Origin: Candidatus Pacearchaeota archaeon
GTDB taxonomy: Archaea; Nanobdellota; Nanobdellia; Pacearchaeales; GW2011-AR1
Direction of reading: 5' to 3'
NCBI GenBank assembly: GCA_002687255.1
Contig: NYZR01000006.1
Span: 1-6,864, forward strand
Length of the DNA: 6,864 bases
The notes beneath the pieces are model-generated. The model was not told where the DNA came from. It saw only the letters and a program-made list of their open reading frames with translations, and made no database searches. Positions 5,861-6,864 of this stretch are shown in pieces (positions within the stretch are counted from its first letter, which is position 1; each line of letters starts with the position of its first letter). The translations under genes and the position numbers were made by a program.

Positions 5861-6078
5861 TATTACCCCTTTGTGTCAAAAAGAGTAACAAAAATACGGA
5901 CCTGTCCAAACATCAACAACAGCAAAAAAACACCTTCTTTAATACAAAAGCAAACACCAAACAACACAATAAACAAGGAAACGCCTGTCCAAAACGGCCC
6001 ATTTTTGACCCATTCTGAGTAAAAAAGCCGTTGGCTGTCCAAACATCTCAAAATAGACCAAAACTTCTATCGTCGATA

Positions 6079-6090
6079 AAACAGCTGTTT
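6079..6090. promoter_or_regulatory. Perfect palindrome AAACAGCTGTTT, copy outside genes
   Basis: A 12-base perfect palindrome in the divergent gap. The same 12 bases plus the following G also occur at 5691-5703 inside the HTH gene. A symmetric site of this size is a plausible binding site for a dimeric protein such as one of the HTH regulators, but function is unproven. Confidence 0.3.
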
Positions 6091-6183
6091 GCAAAACAAA
6101 CACCAGAAAATACCAATGCCCTTCCTCCTCAAGGTAAGGAAAAATTCGCCCCTTCCAAAACAAACAGCAACAATAAAGAACGA

Positions 6184-6212
6184 GGCCCGAAGGGCCGAGT
6201 GCGCCGATTTTT
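6184..6212 (+). terminator. GC-rich hairpin GGCCC-GAA-GGGCC followed by a T-run
   Basis: Five G/C pairs closed by a GAA loop (6184-6196), then five T at 6208-6212. It stands out against the AT-rich surroundings. It could end a non-coding RNA starting near 5882. The eleven-base gap before the T-run makes a bacterial-type terminator unlikely, so the stem may instead be part of a structured RNA. Confidence 0.3.
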
Positions 6213-6264
6213 ACCACAGATGTAAGAAAGCCCACAAGGAAGCGACAATCTTCACAGCAATGTT

Positions 6265-6289
6265 GGGTCAGAGATAAAGAAAAATCCCC
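6265..6289. repeat. Copy 2 of the GGGTCAGAGAT-N6-AAATCCCC element
   Basis: The outer blocks GGGTCAGAGAT (6265-6275) and AAATCCCC (6282-6289) match the copy at 3815-3840 exactly, while the centre differs (AAAGAA here), so the inner dyad of copy 1 is lost and only GGG/CCC and GAT/ATC symmetry remains. It ends 46 bases before the ATG at 6335, upstream of that gene's TATA box. Confidence 0.5.
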
Positions 6290-6305
6290 AAAAAACCAGC
6301 ATAAA

Positions 6306-6313
6306 TTTAAAAA
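6306..6313 (+). promoter_or_regulatory. TATA box of the small membrane protein gene
   Basis: TTTAAAAA centred 25.5 bases upstream of the ATG at 6335, within a longer A/T run from 6301. No Shine-Dalgarno motif follows; leaderless transcription is likely. Confidence 0.55.
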
Positions 6314-6334
6314 GAAAAAACACCTCAACACCCT

Positions 6335-6613
6335 ATGGTCGAGAAAATCAGAGAGTTTTTTTTCGGAGGAGACTCCTACAAGCGAGAATTCAAGCGACAA
6401 TTAAAAACACTGATCCTCATCACCCTTGGCTTTACCATCGCCTTCACCTGGAGGCAGACGACATTCGACACCAGCCAGTCCATCGTCCAGTTCTTCCTCA
6501 ACCTCCAAAACTCCACAACAGCAAGCATAGTCACATCCGTCTTCATCACCCTCATCTCACTCATCATCATCTGGTTCACCTCCCACATCCTCCGAGATCG
6601 AAGGGGATATTAG
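6335..6613 (+). CDS. Small two-helix membrane protein (DUF5654-like)
   Basis: A 92-residue protein with two predicted membrane helices: about 24-40 (LKTLILITLGFTIAFTW) and about 62-86 (starting TASIVTSVFITLISLIIIW). The basic stretch KREFKRQLK (16-24) before helix 1 and RDRRGY after helix 2 suggest both ends face the cytoplasm, with a short loop outside holding WRQTTFDTSQSIV. This layout and the FTIAFTWRQT motif resemble, from memory, small DPANN and euryarchaeal proteins in or near DUF5654; function unknown. The name is tentative. The gene has its own TATA box 25.5 bases upstream and an upstream repeat element shared with the winged-helix gene at 3896, so the two may be co-regulated. The ATG is the first after that box and lies just before a plausible amphipathic start. 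Confidence 0.8.
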   Translation: MVEKIREFFFGGDSYKREFKRQLKTLILITLGFTIAFTWRQTTFDTSQSIVQFFLNLQNSTTASIVTSVFITLISLIIIWFTSHILRDRRGY

Positions 6614-6620
6614 CTGAAAC

Positions 6621-6653
6621 TTTCTAGCATAAATCAAATCCTCTCGCTAGAGA
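6621..6653 (+). other. Inverted repeat after the membrane protein gene
   Basis: TTTCTAGC (6621-6628) pairs with GCTAGAGA (6646-6653) over eight positions including one G-T wobble, with a 17-base loop. It starts eight bases after the stop. No T-run follows, so it is only a weak candidate for a 3' end structure. Confidence 0.3.
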
Positions 6654-6677
6654 AGATGTCCTAAAAATACCTAAATT

Positions 6678-6685
6678 TATTTATA
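6678..6685 (+). promoter_or_regulatory. TATA box of the gene starting at 6707
   Basis: TATTTATA centred 25.5 bases upstream of the ATG at 6707, the same spacing as the other boxes here. It supports both the reality and the start of the partial gene. Confidence 0.55.
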
Positions 6686-6706
6686 GTTTCCAAGCCTAAA
6701 AAAGAG

Positions 6707-6864
6707 ATGTCTGATGATCGTTTACGTGTAATAAAATGCGAAGTCTTTCCGGAGATAAACTTCAAGACAAGATACAATGAAAGCGCAGTAAGGAGCAATC
6801 CATTCATTTTTCAGTGCCCCCATGCAGAAGTAGACAGCGATGCAGGAGTCTACTGTGGGAAAGA
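6707..6864 (+). CDS. Unrecognised protein, N-terminal 52 residues (runs off window)
   Basis: An open frame begins MSDDRLRVIKCEVFPEINF and stays open to the window edge. I do not recognise it. The visible part has no signal peptide or membrane helix. It carries Cys11, Cys37, His39 and Cys50 (the latter three in QCPH and VYCGK), which could be part of a metal-binding site, but four residues with irregular spacing are not proof. The start is supported by a TATA box 25.5 bases upstream and by the lack of any earlier in-phase ATG between that box and 6707. It lies 93 bases after the membrane protein gene and is separately promoted. Confidence 0.6.
   Translation, partial: MSDDRLRVIKCEVFPEINFKTRYNESAVRSNPFIFQCPHAEVDSDAGVYCGK

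Larger units (their letters stand above)
5861..6334. other. Long divergent intergenic region, A/C-rich on the + strand
   Basis: This stretch between the divergent genes at 5831 and 6335 holds no gene I can support. The + strand from about 5887 to 5995 is almost free of T and G, made of A and C with few interruptions. CTGTCCAAACATC occurs at 5902-5914 and 6035-6047, and a related CTGTCCAAAA at 5985-5994. CAAAACAAACA occurs at 6092-6102 and 6156-6166. A perfect palindrome sits at 6079-6090, a GC-rich hairpin with a following T-run at 6184-6212, and a promoter-associated repeat at 6265-6289. It could encode a non-coding RNA or be a regulatory region. The open frames across it (minus 5863-6051 and 5939-6400, plus 6031-6225 and 6089-6277) have biased composition and no promoter at their starts. 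Confidence 0.5.

Noticed and set aside
5832..5909. N-terminal extension of the HTH protein to an ATG at 5909
   Set aside because: The extra 26 residues are hydrophobic and unlike the rest, and the TATA box for the start at 5831 would lie inside the gene.
5882..6212. tRNA, C/D-box or known riboswitch in the long gap
   Set aside because: I found no cloverleaf, no paired RTGATGA/CTGA boxes with suitable spacing and no familiar aptamer. A TGATGA at 6712-6717 lies inside the start of the gene at 6707.
6031..6225. Small + strand open frame with a Lys/Arg-rich end
   Set aside because: It would need a TTG start, has no TATA box at the right distance, and its composition simply mirrors the A/C-rich strand.
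5939..6400. 153-codon minus-strand open frame
   Set aside because: It overlaps the start of the gene at 6335, is implausibly rich in Cys, Phe, Leu and Trp as expected from the complement of A/C-rich DNA, and has no promoter.
1..6864. Mobile element, integrase or defence system
   Set aside because: No transposase, integrase, nuclease or terminal repeats are visible, and gene style and promoters look uniform across the window.

Overview
The window looks like a piece of an archaeal chromosome, most likely from a DPANN lineage of the Woesearchaeota/Pacearchaeota kind. Two things point there. First, nearly every credible gene start has an AT-rich TATA-like box centred about 23-27 bases upstream of the first base of the start codon, which is the spacing of archaeal leaderless transcripts, and most starts lack a Shine-Dalgarno sequence. 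Second, four small + or - strand proteins (starts 3896, 4208, 5831, 6335) resemble protein families I recall as recurrent in Woesearchaeota-type genomes; this is from memory and was not searched.

The left half is a minus-strand signalling cluster, read right to left. A 713-residue membrane receptor (1604-3745) has a signal peptide, an all-beta extracellular sensor, one transmembrane helix, a coiled coil and a class III nucleotide cyclase domain with all six expected catalytic residues. After 49 bases comes a 450-residue soluble Hanks-type Ser/Thr protein kinase (202-1554). An unrecognised gene then runs off the left edge (148 to 1). Together they suggest an outside-in pathway that makes a cyclic nucleotide and uses protein phosphorylation in the same process. 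No cyclic-nucleotide-binding domain or phosphatase is visible in the window.

The right half holds small genes with separate promoters. A 90-residue winged-helix protein (3896-4168) is followed by a 245-residue protein with a coiled coil, a Gln/Thr-rich linker and a C-terminal HTH (4208-4945), whose linker is written in GACA tetranucleotide repeats. Converging on it is a 216-residue protein of the same architecture (5181-5831, minus). The convergent gap carries a hairpin plus T-run. A roughly 500-base divergent gap (5832-6334) has no convincing gene but is A/C-rich on the + strand and contains repeated short motifs, a perfect palindrome and a GC-rich hairpin. A two-helix membrane protein (6335-6613) and the beginning of an unrecognised gene with Cys/His residues (6707 onward) finish the window.

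The most interesting signals are the cyclase-kinase pairing in an archaeon, the unusual kinase active site (no phosphorylatable residue in the activation segment and a replaced Lys/Thr pair), a 25-26 base element shared by two promoters with positions that differ by exactly ten bases, and the frame-threatening GACA array.
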